A DNA stretch of 64,000 bases from Sphingobium sp. BYY-5 (GTDB lineage: Bacteria; Pseudomonadota; Alphaproteobacteria; Sphingomonadales; Sphingomonadaceae), in contig NZ_JALEBH010000002.1 in the NCBI RefSeq assembly GCF_022758885.1, forward strand, positions 1,069,501-1,133,500, in the 5' to 3' direction. A program made the translations under genes and the position numbers. Shown here one piece after another: positions 44,350 to 53,188 of the stretch (position 1 is its first letter; every line of letters starts with the position of its first letter). The notes under the pieces were generated by a model. It did no database searches, was not told the origin of the DNA, and saw only the letters and a program-made list of their open reading frames with translations.

Positions 44350-46845
44350 TCAGAAGGTGTAGGTGATGCCGCCACGAACGCGGCGACCGAAGATCGGGCG
44401 GCCCTGGAAAGCCGTTTCCTGAACGCCGATGATTGCGCCCACCCGCGGGTTGCCTTCGGTAAGCCCGACCGTATCGAAGAGATTGGTGACGACGAGCTCC
44501 GCCGAAAGCCGATCACTGACCTTGTAGCTCGCGCCAAGTCTTACCTCGGTATAGGCTGGAAGGGCGATCGTGTTCGCGGCATCTGCATAGCGCTTGCCGG
44601 TATAGGCAACCTCCCCGAAGATCGCCGCCTTGCTGTCGAACAGATGCAAGGTGGGGCGGATCGAGAACATCCAGTTCGGCTGACGGACGATGCGATTGCC
44701 GCTGAAATCGAATGTTGTCCCGTTCTCTACGCCGGAGAAGCCGGTGTAGGAGATATCCTGATAGCTTCCACTCGCGGAGATATCGAAGAAGGAGACCGGA
44801 CGCAGCGACAATTCGACCTCTACGCCCTTGGAGCGGGCTGCCGCCGTCGCATTCTGGGTAACGGTGTTTCCATTCGACCCCGCTACTTGCGTCTGGAAAG
44901 CGACGTTGGGGAAGTTGTTGTAGAAGAGCGTGACGAAAGCGGAGAAAGGCCGCGTATTATATTTGAGCCCACCTTCTACGAGATCGATCCGATCTTCAAC
45001 GGGAACACCGCCGAACCATTGCGCGAACTCAGGCGTCACACGGAAACTGCGGCTGTAGCGCGCGAAGGCGGCAACCCGCCCGCTGAACTCATAGTTCGCG
45101 CCGGCCGAGAAGGCCCATTTTCCTGTCTTGAACCGATAGGGGGTTTCGGCGCCAGTGAAGACCAGGACATTGTCGTCGGCGATCGTCGTTGCGTCGCCCA
45201 GGTTCATGCCGATCGTTTGCGCAATCGTGCCCTTCTTACTGACATGATGGTAGCGTGCGCCGAGATCGATCCGCAACTTCGGGGTCACTTGCCAACTGTC
45301 GGTCGCATAAAAGGCGTTGATATCGACATTGTCATGGAAACGCTGGAGGTTGCTGTGCAGGTTGAGGAGACCATTGGTGGTCAGCGAGACCGTCTGCTGG
45401 CCTGCCGCATCAAGACCCACCACATCGAAGAAGCGCGGGCGATCGACACCCTCAACAAGAATGTCGTTCCAGTTCCAGGTCTGCGTCTGGATGAAATGGC
45501 TGAAATAATAGCCGAGTGTCACAGTATGTTGGCCAAATCCGGTCGGCAGCTTTTTCGTCACGCTGAGGTCGTTGACGAAGTTGCGCAGCTTGACCCGCGT
45601 ATTGAAGATGCTCTCGGGAAGAGCCAATTGATTGCCGAGGGCTGACGCTGCGACCTGCTGGCCGGTCGTTGCATCGAGATAGACGGCCGAAGCCGTATCG
45701 GGGCGCGCCGCCTGCAAGCGGCTCAGCGCGCTGTCAAGAAAGTCCTCGCTGGTGGACACGCCCGAGGAGAAGAGGCCATTAAAGTCGACACTCCCGCTTG
45801 TGTAGCGGGCGCGATTGTTGACCTCCCAACCATCCCCGAACGGCTTGTTGAAGATGAGCGTGCCTGTATCCGTGCTCGTGTGAACGCCGTCGGTCAGATC
45901 GACATCCTTGGCGAATGCGCCGGTGCCATCGGGCACAGTGAGGCGCGCGAAGGCGTTATTGACGAGCGTTCCGTCACCAGCATCGAGGCCGGGCAGTCCC
46001 TTCTGCGGGTTTGCCAGTGGAATTGCAGTATAGAAGATGTTGCGATCGTCAAGCTTGCGATAACTGATGAGGAGCGAACCCTCGTCGGCAAAATCATATT
46101 GAAAGCCCAGTCGCAACTGGCCGCCACGGTTCCCCGTGAAGCCAGGGTCACGAAGACCGCTGTCACGCCGATAAAAGCCACCGATCGAATAAGAAAGGCG
46201 CTCGGTCAAAGGCCCTGAGATGTTGATATCACCGCGATAATGATCCCAGTCACCAAGCTCTATTTTCGCCAGCCCCTGGAACTCGCGCGTCGGCCGCTTC
46301 GTAATCACGTTGACAACGCCGCCCGGCGCATTGGACGCGGTGATGGAAGCTGAGCCGCCGCGAACGATCTGCAAGGAGTCTACCGTTGCATCGACGCGGA
46401 AGAACTCGTCGGCGTTGGTGAAGGCACCCGCCCCTTCCTCCCAGACCGGAAGGCCATCCTCCAGCAGCGGAAGATAGCGATAATTGTCAGCCGGGAGGCC
46501 ACGGGAATAGACGTTGTTACCGACTTCGCCGCCGGAGCTTTCGACATAGATGCCGGGCGTCGATGAGATCAAGTCAGCGACGCTGAGTGGGGCCTTCTGC
46601 TTGATCTGTTCATCATCGATCGTGGTGATGGCGTAGGACGTCTCGAACTTGCGGCGGCCGGTCCTTGTGCCCGTCACGACGATGTCGTCAAGACCAAGCG
46701 TACCTTGGGCGGTCTGGGCGCGGTCGACCTGCGCTGACTCACCATCGGCGCTGCTAACCGTGTCTTGCCCGAACGCCATTTGCGGAAGCGCTACGAGGCA
46801 AATCCCCGATGAGCAGAACAACAGATAATGCCGGAAATACCCCAT
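44350..46845 (-). CDS. TonB-dependent receptor, probable oligosaccharide uptake
   Basis: This 831-residue receptor has a signal peptide ending MAFGQ, TonB-box-like DDIVVTGTR, a plug (SVADLISSTPGIYVESSGGE; SLQIVRGGSASITASNAPGG, then VVNVITKRP) and a barrel ending GGITYTF. The order receptor-GH97-amylosucrase and the LacI-type operators 67-101 bp upstream suggest uptake of sucrose, maltose or related glucosides, as in the Caulobacterales and sphingomonads. A regulator gene is not present; an IS3 copy lies beyond the operators. Confidence 0.92.
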   Translation of the reverse strand: MGYFRHYLLFCSSGICLVALPQMAFGQDTVSSADGESAQVDRAQTAQGTLGLDDIVVTGTRTGRRKFETSYAITTIDDEQIKQKAPLSVADLISSTPGIYVESSGGEVGNNVYSRGLPADNYRYLPLLEDGLPVWEEGAGAFTNADEFFRVDATVDSLQIVRGGSASITASNAPGGVVNVITKRPTREFQGLAKIELGDWDHYRGDINISGPLTERLSYSIGGFYRRDSGLRDPGFTGNRGGQLRLGFQYDFADEGSLLISYRKLDDRNIFYTAIPLANPQKGLPGLDAGDGTLVNNAFARLTVPDGTGAFAKDVDLTDGVHTSTDTGTLIFNKPFGDGWEVNNRARYTSGSVDFNGLFSSGVSTSEDFLDSALSRLQAARPDTASAVYLDATTGQQVAASALGNQLALPESIFNTRVKLRNFVNDLSVTKKLPTGFGQHTVTLGYYFSHFIQTQTWNWNDILVEGVDRPRFFDVVGLDAAGQQTVSLTTNGLLNLHSNLQRFHDNVDINAFYATDSWQVTPKLRIDLGARYHHVSKKGTIAQTIGMNLGDATTIADDNVLVFTGAETPYRFKTGKWAFSAGANYEFSGRVAAFARYSRSFRVTPEFAQWFGGVPVEDRIDLVEGGLKYNTRPFSAFVTLFYNNFPNVAFQTQVAGSNGNTVTQNATAAARSKGVEVELSLRPVSFFDISASGSYQDISYTGFSGVENGTTFDFSGNRIVRQPNWMFSIRPTLHLFDSKAAIFGEVAYTGKRYADAANTIALPAYTEVRLGASYKVSDRLSAELVVTNLFDTVGLTEGNPRVGAIIGVQETAFQGRPIFGRRVRGGITYTF

Positions 46846-46911
46846 GATCCTCTCTCCCTCAGCGTCGCGAGATCGCTATCGATTCTCTTCATGTCTTTGG
46901 TACATCGGACA

Positions 46912-46923
46912 GCAAACGTTTGC
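46912..46923. promoter_or_regulatory. LacI-type operator, proximal
   Basis: GCAAACGTTTGC is a perfect 12-bp palindrome of the GalR/LacI operator type. A second identical palindrome begins 23 bp further upstream; outer bases also extend the symmetry (TTTGCAAT, AATTGCAAA). Confidence 0.8.
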
Positions 46924-46934
46924 AATATAGAATT

Positions 46935-46946
46935 GCAAACGTTTGC
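46935..46946. promoter_or_regulatory. LacI-type operator, distal
   Basis: Identical GCAAACGTTTGC, centre-to-centre 23 bp from the first, about two helical turns, so two dimers could bind on one face of the DNA in front of the receptor gene. Confidence 0.8.
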
Positions 46947-47125
46947 CGATAATCTGCATGTAGATTGAGTCAATTTGGGGCGCACTTCTCCATGCAACGC
47001 CTTGAACCGATATTACGGCGCCCAGACCAGATGGTAGCGATGATGAGACGCAGTCCAGCGCAGCTAAATGTTGTGTGACAACCGCTGCTGCAGCCGATAG
47101 CCTGAACCCTCGGAGAAAAATGAAG
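46947..47125. other. Short interval between operators and IS3 copy
   Basis: About 180 bp without a recognisable gene. A LacI-type regulator or sugar transporter gene might be expected here; no residue of one is evident. Confidence 0.4.
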
Positions 47126-47163
47126 TGAAGCGTCCCGGGTTTTCGGAGGCGGTTTCATTTGAG

Positions 47164-48079
47164 TCATGCAACCATATCGAGGGCCTTGTTGGCTGCATAG
47201 TAGTTGGCCTCGGCTTCCGCGGGCGAGATATGCCCGATGGGGCCGAAGAGGCGATGGTGGTTGAACCAGTCGACCCAGCGCAGGGTTGCCATTTCCACTG
47301 CCGACGCGCTTGGCCATGACCGCTGCCGCCAGATGACTTCGGCCTTGTAGAGGCCGTTGATCGTCTCGGCCAAGGCACAGTTGTAGCTGTCGCCGAGGCT
47401 GCCCACCGACGGCACGAGGTTGGCCTCGGCGAGGCGCTGGGTGTAGTTCATGGCAAGGTATTGGGCGGATTCAATTGGTCGTCGCTATGGTGGATCAACC
47501 CGTCATCAGGGCCAGGTCTGCGGGCATGGATCGCCTGTTCCAGAGCATCCAGCACGAAGAGCCGGCGGTAGCCGACGTGCTGACCTTCCAGCCCACGATG
47601 CGCCGGGCATAGGCATCGATCACGAAGGCCACGTAGAGGAACCCTGCCCAGGTGTGGACGTAGGTGAAGTCGACCACCCACAGGGCATTGGGCCGGCTGA
47701 CGCGGAACTGGCGGTTGACCTTGTCCAGCGGGCACGGCGCCTTCGGGTGGCTGATGGTCGTGACCGTCGTCTTGCCCCGCCGGACACCTGCCAGCCCCAT
47801 GGCGCGCATCAGCCGCCACCGTGCACTTGGCGATCACTACACCTTCACGCCGCAGTGGGTGCCAGACCTTGCGCGTGCCGTAGAGACCAAAGCTGGCTTC
47901 ATGGACACGCTTGATCTGTGCCCGCATTCATCATCGCGCCGAGCACGGACAGGACGTCTGCCAGGATCAGCAAGCCGCCTGGTGTGTTCATGATAGGAGG
48001 ACGGGGCGATCGCCAGTTCACGGCAGATCGGCTCGATACCCAGGTCCTCGCCATGGGCGTCGATGAACGCCATCATCAT
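47164..48079 (-). pseudogene. IS3-family orfB, multiple frameshifts
   Basis: Fragments in three frames together cover OrfB: the N-terminus down to about 47930, [18 protein letters not shown], then MRAMGLAGVRRGKTT to [13 protein letters not shown], then [16 protein letters not shown], then [18 protein letters not shown]. Shifts are near 47925, 47815 and 47570; at about 47470 RGVQ after HHSD is replaced by an unrelated short stretch. It cannot encode an active transposase. Confidence 0.88.
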
Positions 48080-48402
48080 CTGCCGTGGCGGTCGAGCTCC
48101 GCCATCGCAAAATACGCAGACGCCTTGCGCAGGATCTCGTTGGCCCGTCGCAGTTCCTTGACCTCGCGTTCCAGCAGCTTGAGGCGTTCCCCGTCACTGG
48201 CGGCCTGCGCCGCTGGTCCCGCTCGTCGGCTCGCCTCTTCGCGGCACCAGCGGCGCAGCGTCTCGGTCGTGCAGACAACCTTCCCGGCGATCAAGGTCAT
48301 CGCTGCCCACTCCGACCGGTAATCCCCTCGATGCTCATCCACCATCCGCACGGCACGGTCGCGAAACTCAGGCGAAAACTTGTTCCTTGCTGCGCTCATC
48401 AC
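48076..48402 (-). CDS. IS3-family transposase OrfA (copy 2)
   Basis: This 108-residue protein keeps the OrfA HTH ([20 protein letters not shown]) and coiled coil ([20 protein letters not shown]) without frameshift. The partner orfB is dead, so it could at most bind ends of related elements, possibly interfering with the intact copy. Confidence 0.85.
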   Translation of the reverse strand: MMSAARNKFSPEFRDRAVRMVDEHRGDYRSEWAAMTLIAGKVVCTTETLRRWCREEASRRAGPAAQAASDGERLKLLEREVKELRRANEILRKASAYFAMAELDRHGR

Positions 48403-48676
48403 AGCTCCTGCTCACAGATAGGAGCCTCCGAAAAACCCAGGACGCTTCATTCTTCCATGGCCCGTCCCCCGTAAGCAGGGGGCAAGGCGCCGGCCCATCC
48501 GACGCAACCCCCGGTTCTTGCTTACTACGAGGGCGGGCTACCTTCACCGACCGATCATATGGTCTAAGAGCAGGCCAACATGGCCGTCTTGCCAGTGATG
48601 GGCGGACCGCCAACTATCCACCTCGCTTAAGCGTTCACCGATTGTTCGGCCTTGGCGTTGTCTGGCGTATTTTCCC

Positions 48677-48943
48677 TCAATAAGGATTGTCCGATAGGAC
48701 CGGTCTCAAAAATGCGATGGAGCATTGTACATCGTTGCGTGCACGTACGACTGCTTCCACGCAAAGCCGATCGAGAAGGATTTTCACGATTCTGTTTCGA
48801 TGCGGCATATAGCTTCCCATCACTTGCATGCCACCCGGCAGCAGTTTCTTGATCTGTATATCAGTCAGGATTGGGCCGTCCTGCAAAATGGCCAGCGGGA
48901 TAGGCCGGCTCCTGAAAGTTTCGTAGATGATCTTGGCGTCCAT
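48677..48943 (-). CDS. Hypothetical protein, weak
   Basis: An 88-codon frame (MDAKIIYETFRSRPIPLAIL ... LLPGGMQVMGSYMPHRNRIV) with protein-like composition but no family I recognise and only a weak ribosome-binding site. The opposite strand is also open here, so this may be chance. Confidence 0.25.
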   Translation of the reverse strand: MDAKIIYETFRSRPIPLAILQDGPILTDIQIKKLLPGGMQVMGSYMPHRNRIVKILLDRLCVEAVVRARNDVQCSIAFLRPVLSDNPY

Positions 48944-49492
48944 GTCCTGTGCCTGCTGTCAATTCATGGTCCCTGGCGACCAACCACTTGAAGCGAGGAC
49001 AGCCGGGATGGCTTCAGGCCGTAAATTCCGCCGGAAGTCGGTACAGGTTAGAGTCCGACTTTTCCTAAGGCCATGTTCATGAAAGGAAATTCAGCTGAAC
49101 CGTGCGCCATGAACGGCTTGATGAAATTGTCCGGCAAAGACAGTCACCTTGGCCCAATCTCTCCATTGCCGGCAATTTTAGATGGTTGGCGCTCGGCTGT
49201 ACCACCTGGGTCGAGCTGTATACCGTGAGCGCTCTTCGCCGCTCCGACGATAGCTTCACCCACCAAATTCTCTTCCACAGCGAGGTCGTGTCCCGGCCGG
49301 TCAGCTCCGCTAACGTCGAGCTACACCACCAGCCGGGACAGGACCCGTCGCGGACCAGTATAGTAGCGTTCTGCACCCCAATCCCCTGCAGGCCGCAGAA
49401 AGGACATCTATGATCTTGACGCGCTGGCGGCCTTGACCAAGGCGAGGAAAAGCTTTGGGTGAAGTTCTCGACGCTGGGACAGGGCAAGGCTT

Positions 49493-49802
49493 TTGCAGAA
49501 GCTGATCGCGCGCCAGCCTGCTCTTCGTCTGGGGTTGCTGCTGGATGATCTCGCCGAGGCCTTGCTCATTGTCGGTATAGCCGATCTGCGCACGCGCAAA
49601 GGCGCACTGCTGGTACTGGAATGGATCGATGACGGCTTTACCGCCCCATTGCTGCCGCCATCGGTTTTAAACGCATTCAGGCCAAAATTGCGGGCGCTGC
49701 GGCTGAGGAGCGTGCGGCCATCGAGTATCCACATGTGTGGCTGTCGGAAGACCAATTGGAACGCTATCGCGTCGATGCCGGCTGGGCGGCGATTTTTCAA
49801 TG
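49493..49802 (+). pseudogene. Degraded 3' end of an unknown gene
   Basis: Two frames give a continuous protein-like sequence: RLGLLLDDLAEALLIVGIAD, LRTRKGALLVLEWIDDGFTA, then after a shift near 49660, GFKRIQAKIAGAAAEERAAI, EYPHVWLSEDQLERYRVDAG and a stop at 49802. An earlier short piece (YDLDALAALTKARKSFG) precedes it near 49410. I do not recognise the family. Confidence 0.35.
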
Positions 49803-49834
49803 ACTCATACCCCGCGCCTTTATAGGGACACTGC

Positions 49835-49999
49835 ATGGACGAACCTACCAAGATGACCATATTGCGCGTGATTGAGCGCGCGCCGCAATGGATTCGGCAT
49901 GATTTTGAGGCAAAAGATTCAAGAGTCCGTGCCAGAGCAGAGGAAACGCTGGCGGCGATGATCGAAAATGCACTCCATGGCGATCAATCGGGAGTTTGA
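49835..49999 (+). CDS. Small conserved protein, paralogue of 40036-40209
   Basis: This 54-residue protein, MDEPTKMTILRVIERAPQWI followed by RHDFEAKDSRVRARAEETLA, AMIENALHGD, is about two-thirds identical to the product at 40036. It is too short for many gene callers. Its repeated occurrence, always in relic-rich DNA here, suggests a mobile or plasmid-linked family. Function unknown. Confidence 0.7.
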   Translation: MDEPTKMTILRVIERAPQWIRHDFEAKDSRVRARAEETLAAMIENALHGDQSGV

Positions 50000-50028
50000 G
50001 ACGCGGATTTGTGAGGAGCAACGAAAGC

Positions 50029-50364
50029 ATGTGTCGCTGGACCGTCCAATCGCTTGCTACCGCCCTGGCGCTCACCTTCAGCCTATCACAGTTCGCCTCG
50101 GCGGAGACGAAAGCGCAAATTCGAGTCCGCTGCGAGGGTGGCCGGTATTTTCTCCTGCGCCTCGATCCTCAACGAGCAACCGTCGTCGCGGAAAAGCGCC
50201 GCTATGAAATGCGCCGCAAAGTATCTTCTCTTGGCCAATATTATCATAGTACCGAAGCAACGCTGATCATTGACGGCAATTTTGTCGCCTTCGTTCCGAG
50301 GGAGGATTGGGATTGGCAAGGTTGCCGGATCGATCGACCACCCGAACCATCAACGAAGGATTGA
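50029..50364 (+). CDS. Exported small protein, possibly MliC-like
   Basis: This 111-residue protein has a signal peptide (SLATALALTFSLSQFASAE) and a mature part with two cysteines: IRVRCEGGRYFLLRLDPQ ... MRRKVSSLGQYY ... DWDWQGCRI. Spacing of Cys, the aromatic strand, S.xG..Y and the final Cys is reminiscent of MliC-type lysozyme inhibitors, but several hallmark residues cannot be confirmed. ATG 50029 is used because it begins the signal peptide. The next gene begins 14 bp after it. Confidence 0.5.
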   Translation: MCRWTVQSLATALALTFSLSQFASAETKAQIRVRCEGGRYFLLRLDPQRATVVAEKRRYEMRRKVSSLGQYYHSTEATLIIDGNFVAFVPREDWDWQGCRIDRPPEPSTKD

Positions 50365-50378
50365 GCCGGAGCGTCACT

Positions 50379-50636
50379 ATGAACCACAAGGATATCGACA
50401 CGGACCGGATCGATGAGGCGGTGCTGGCGCTGCTGTTCCTGACGCTACACGAGGAGGATCAGCTATTCGGCACGGCTAGGTCTTGGAAGTCCTTCGACTG
50501 GAGCGCGCTCGACCGCCTGCATCAGCGAGGGTTGATCCTCGATCCGGTGGGCAAATCGAAATCCGTGATCCTGACACGGGAAGGCAGACGGCGCAGCCAG
50601 GAACTGTTCGGCCAGCTTTTCACGAAAACCGCGTGA
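50379..50636 (+). CDS. DUF6429-family small protein
   Basis: This 85-residue cytoplasmic protein (DTDRIDEAVLALLFLTLHEE, then WKSFDWSALDRLHQRGLI, SKSVILTREGRRRSQELFGQ) fits DUF6429, a winged-helix-like family of unknown role. ATG 50379 is the natural start; the frame is open upstream through the previous gene's 3' end. Confidence 0.75.
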   Translation: MNHKDIDTDRIDEAVLALLFLTLHEEDQLFGTARSWKSFDWSALDRLHQRGLILDPVGKSKSVILTREGRRRSQELFGQLFTKTA

Positions 50637-50879
50637 CGATGGGGCAGAACGAGGCTTCGCCGGATGCAGTCCTTGTAATGACGAAGCCCCGTCCTGTCTA
50701 ACCTATGGCTGGATGGCATTTATGCGCCATGAACCGATAGAGCGGGAGACTGCCATGGCAGTCTGTGATCGGTTGGCTTGCCTTCCATATTATTGATGCA
50801 AGAAGAGCAATAATTTGGCAAATTTGATCTGCCCATGTTATCGGACGAAGCTCTTCTCGCGACACATTCCGGTGCCTTG

Positions 50880-51782
50880 ATGCTGACGATCAATTGTGAA
50901 CTGCTGGATCTTCGAGCCCTTGTCGCTGTTTCCGAAGGGCGCAGCTTCCATCGTGCGGCGCAGCAACTCAACCTGTCCCAACCCGCGCTAAGTAGACGAA
51001 TACAGAAGCTCGAAAATGCTGTGGGAACCTTGCTGATCGAGCGGACCACCCGCACTGTTCGGCTGACACCTTCAGGACAGGAGGTCATTCCGCTTATCCG
51101 TCGCATGCTGGACGAAATCGACGGATCGCTCGTGGGGCTGATGGTGCAGGGCGAGCATCAGGCGGGGCGCATTACGATGGCTAGCGTACCCAGTGCCACC
51201 GTGCGTTTCTTGCCGGAAGTGCTGCAACGGTTCGCAGAGGATTATCGTAATACCCGCGTCCGCATCCTCGACCTGTCCGCCACCGAATGTGCGGAGGCGG
51301 TGCGGACGGGGGAAGCGGAATTCGGCTTGTCGCTGCCCGTGTCCGTCGATGCGGACCTGTCCTACACAGCGCTGCATGAAGACCCTTATGGCTTGATATG
51401 CCGCAAGGATGATCCGTTGGCGGCGATGTCGGACGTGGCGTGGGCCGACCTGATCGGTATGCGGCTTGTCACCGTCCACCGTGCCAGCGGCAATCGCACG
51501 ACGCTGGAAGCGGGCCTTGCCGCGCACGGCATCAATCTGACATGGTTCTATGAAGTCACGCGGTTGACATCGGCGCTGGCACTGGTCGATGCGGGGCTGG
51601 GTCCGTCGATCCTGCCGCGCCTCGCCTGCGCGGGGCCAGAGGCGCGGGATCTGGTCTGGCGGCCGCTTGGCGAACCTGTCATCGCGCGCACGATCGGGCT
51701 GCTGAAACGGCCTGCCGCGCCGCTGTCGCCTGCTGCGGCGCGGCTCGTCACTCTTCTGTCCGAAGCGTGGGCGGCGGCGTGA
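50880..51782 (+). CDS. LysR-family regulator of transport island
   Basis: This 300-residue LysR protein has HTH LLDLRALVAVSEGRSFHRAA, then LNLSQPALSRRIQKLENAVG, and a type-2 periplasmic-binding effector domain. ATG 50880 places the HTH at the N-terminus; 15 more codons upstream are open. Its 3' end overlaps the convergent symporter gene by 35 bp. Carboxylate-responsive LysR proteins commonly lie next to DctA-type and citrate-type transporters, so it probably regulates the transporters to its right. Confidence 0.92.
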   Translation: MLTINCELLDLRALVAVSEGRSFHRAAQQLNLSQPALSRRIQKLENAVGTLLIERTTRTVRLTPSGQEVIPLIRRMLDEIDGSLVGLMVQGEHQAGRITMASVPSATVRFLPEVLQRFAEDYRNTRVRILDLSATECAEAVRTGEAEFGLSLPVSVDADLSYTALHEDPYGLICRKDDPLAAMSDVAWADLIGMRLVTVHRASGNRTTLEAGLAAHGINLTWFYEVTRLTSALALVDAGLGPSILPRLACAGPEARDLVWRPLGEPVIARTIGLLKRPAAPLSPAAARLVTLLSEAWAAA

Positions 51783-53007
51783 CCAGACTGATCGTCGCGC
51801 CATCCCATCGCGCGACCAGCAACGACGCGCTGATATTCGCCAGCCCGCTGGTGAGCGCCCGCATGGTCGACAGGATGCGATCCACCGCGATCAGCATCGC
51901 CGCTGCGCCGACCGGTATATCGGGCAGGAGCGACAGGGTCAGCAGAAGGGCGGAAAAGCCGCTCCCCGTGACGCCCGCAGCCGTCTTGGACGTTGCCAGC
52001 ATGACGATCAGGTACAGTGCCAGCCGGTCCGGCGGCATCGCGATGTCAAGCGTTTCGGACAGGAACAGCGTTGCCACCACCAGATAGACCGCTGTTCCTG
52101 CAAGATTAAGGGTATAGCCAAGCGGCACGACCAGACCCACGACCGCAGGGCTGGCTCCCAAAGCTTCCAGTTTCGTCATAAGTCGCGGCAACACGACCTC
52201 GCTGGATGACGTACCGGCCACGATGAGCAATTCGTCGCGAAAATAGCGCAGCAGCCTGAACGGTGACAGGCCCGTCACACCCCGGACGACGATCAGGAGT
52301 ATGGCGATCACGGCCATGCAGGCCAGCGCTAAAGTGGCTACCAGCATCCCCAGCGAACCGATAAAGCCGATGCCATAGGTGCCGACCGTATAGGCGATCG
52401 CGCCAAAGGCGCCGACGGGCGCGATCCGTACGAGAAAGCCGAAAATCGCGAACTGCAATTTGGTCAGCGCTCGCAATCCCTTGGCGATCGGATCACCCGC
52501 CGGGCCGATGCGCACCAGCCCGAAGCCGACCAGGCCCGCGATGAACAGCACCGGCAATACATCGCCAGCGGTGAAGGCGGAAAAGAAGGTTTCCGGCACC
52601 ATCCGCAGCAGGAATTCCCCCGGACCGTTGATCGGCGCGGCGGCCAGTTGCCGGTGCAGGTCGAGATTTACGGGAACCGGCGGCAGGCTCAACCCCGCGC
52701 CGGGCCGCATCAGGCTGGCGACGGACGTGCCGGCCAGCAGGGCGATGATGGTTATCGCCAGAAAGATGATCAGCGCGCGGGCGATGGTCGACCCGGTGCG
52801 CAGCGCCCCACCATGCAGCACGATGCCGTCGACGATGGTGCAGAACAGGATCGGCGGCACCATCATGCGCATCGTCTTGATGAAGGCGATGCCCAGCGGA
52901 CCCAGCACGACACCGACCGCAGGCCAGACATGACCCACGATCGTCCCGGCGACGATGCCCAGAATCATCTGGACATAAAGCTGACGAAGCACCCCTGCTC
53001 TCCCCAT
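51748..53007 (-). CDS. DctA-type dicarboxylate/amino-acid:cation symporter
   Basis: This 419-residue SDF-family membrane protein has the signature GTSSSEVVLPRL (about 265-276), corresponding to the first re-entrant hairpin (HP1) of GltPh-like transporters, and later GYTLNLAGTAVYL and SKTAAGVTGSGF as transmembrane 7 and HP2 motifs. It imports C4-dicarboxylates or acidic amino acids with Na+ or H+. It is convergent with the LysR gene and divergent from the lipoprotein gene at 53189. Confidence 0.93.
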   Translation of the reverse strand: MGRAGVLRQLYVQMILGIVAGTIVGHVWPAVGVVLGPLGIAFIKTMRMMVPPILFCTIVDGIVLHGGALRTGSTIARALIIFLAITIIALLAGTSVASLMRPGAGLSLPPVPVNLDLHRQLAAAPINGPGEFLLRMVPETFFSAFTAGDVLPVLFIAGLVGFGLVRIGPAGDPIAKGLRALTKLQFAIFGFLVRIAPVGAFGAIAYTVGTYGIGFIGSLGMLVATLALACMAVIAILLIVVRGVTGLSPFRLLRYFRDELLIVAGTSSSEVVLPRLMTKLEALGASPAVVGLVVPLGYTLNLAGTAVYLVVATLFLSETLDIAMPPDRLALYLIVMLATSKTAAGVTGSGFSALLLTLSLLPDIPVGAAAMLIAVDRILSTMRALTSGLANISASLLVARWDGATISLVTPPPTLRTEE

Positions 53008-53188
53008 TTATGCGCAAAGCACATCAACTGCGCCGGTCATTGCATTTGATAAATCTATGGCCAGCCGCTTCTATCGTCAAATGAATGTCGCGTCGCGGAT
53101 CGGTTCGCATCCATCGACGCAAGGATCGCCCGTAGAGGCAGGCGCAAGGGAGCGGAACGGCAATGCAACGGCCATCGGATAATTTTTC

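Larger units (their letters stand above)
47126..48449 (-). mobile_element. Degenerate IS3-family element, relative of 6207-7527
   Basis: Ends are TGAAGCGTCCCGGGTTTT (47126) and the inverse ending ACGCTTCA (48449). It is homologous along its length to the copy inside istA, but with many base differences and several indels in orfB. The flanking three bases (AAG and TTC) do not match, so no target duplication survives; one side may have been rearranged. It is not a recent copy of the intact element. Confidence 0.9.
48450..49834. other. Relic-rich region after IS3 copy
   Basis: About 1.4 kb with no complete gene I can name. It contains one weak hypothetical frame (48677-48943) and a degraded coding piece (about 49493-49802). 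Near the left end there is a CCCCC-N7-GGGGG hairpin (about 48473-48489). Codon structure is poor throughout. Confidence 0.5.

Noticed and set aside
44185..45645. 486-codon open frame on the plus strand
   Set aside because: It is antisense to the receptor and GH97 genes, which have unmistakable family motifs.
47120..48455. 3-bp target duplication for the second IS3 copy
   Set aside because: Left flank AAG and right flank TTC do not match as a direct repeat.
49077..49487. 136-codon frame on the minus strand with CxxC motifs
   Set aside because: Serine- and proline-rich composition, no family resemblance, and overlap with degraded coding sequence on the other strand.
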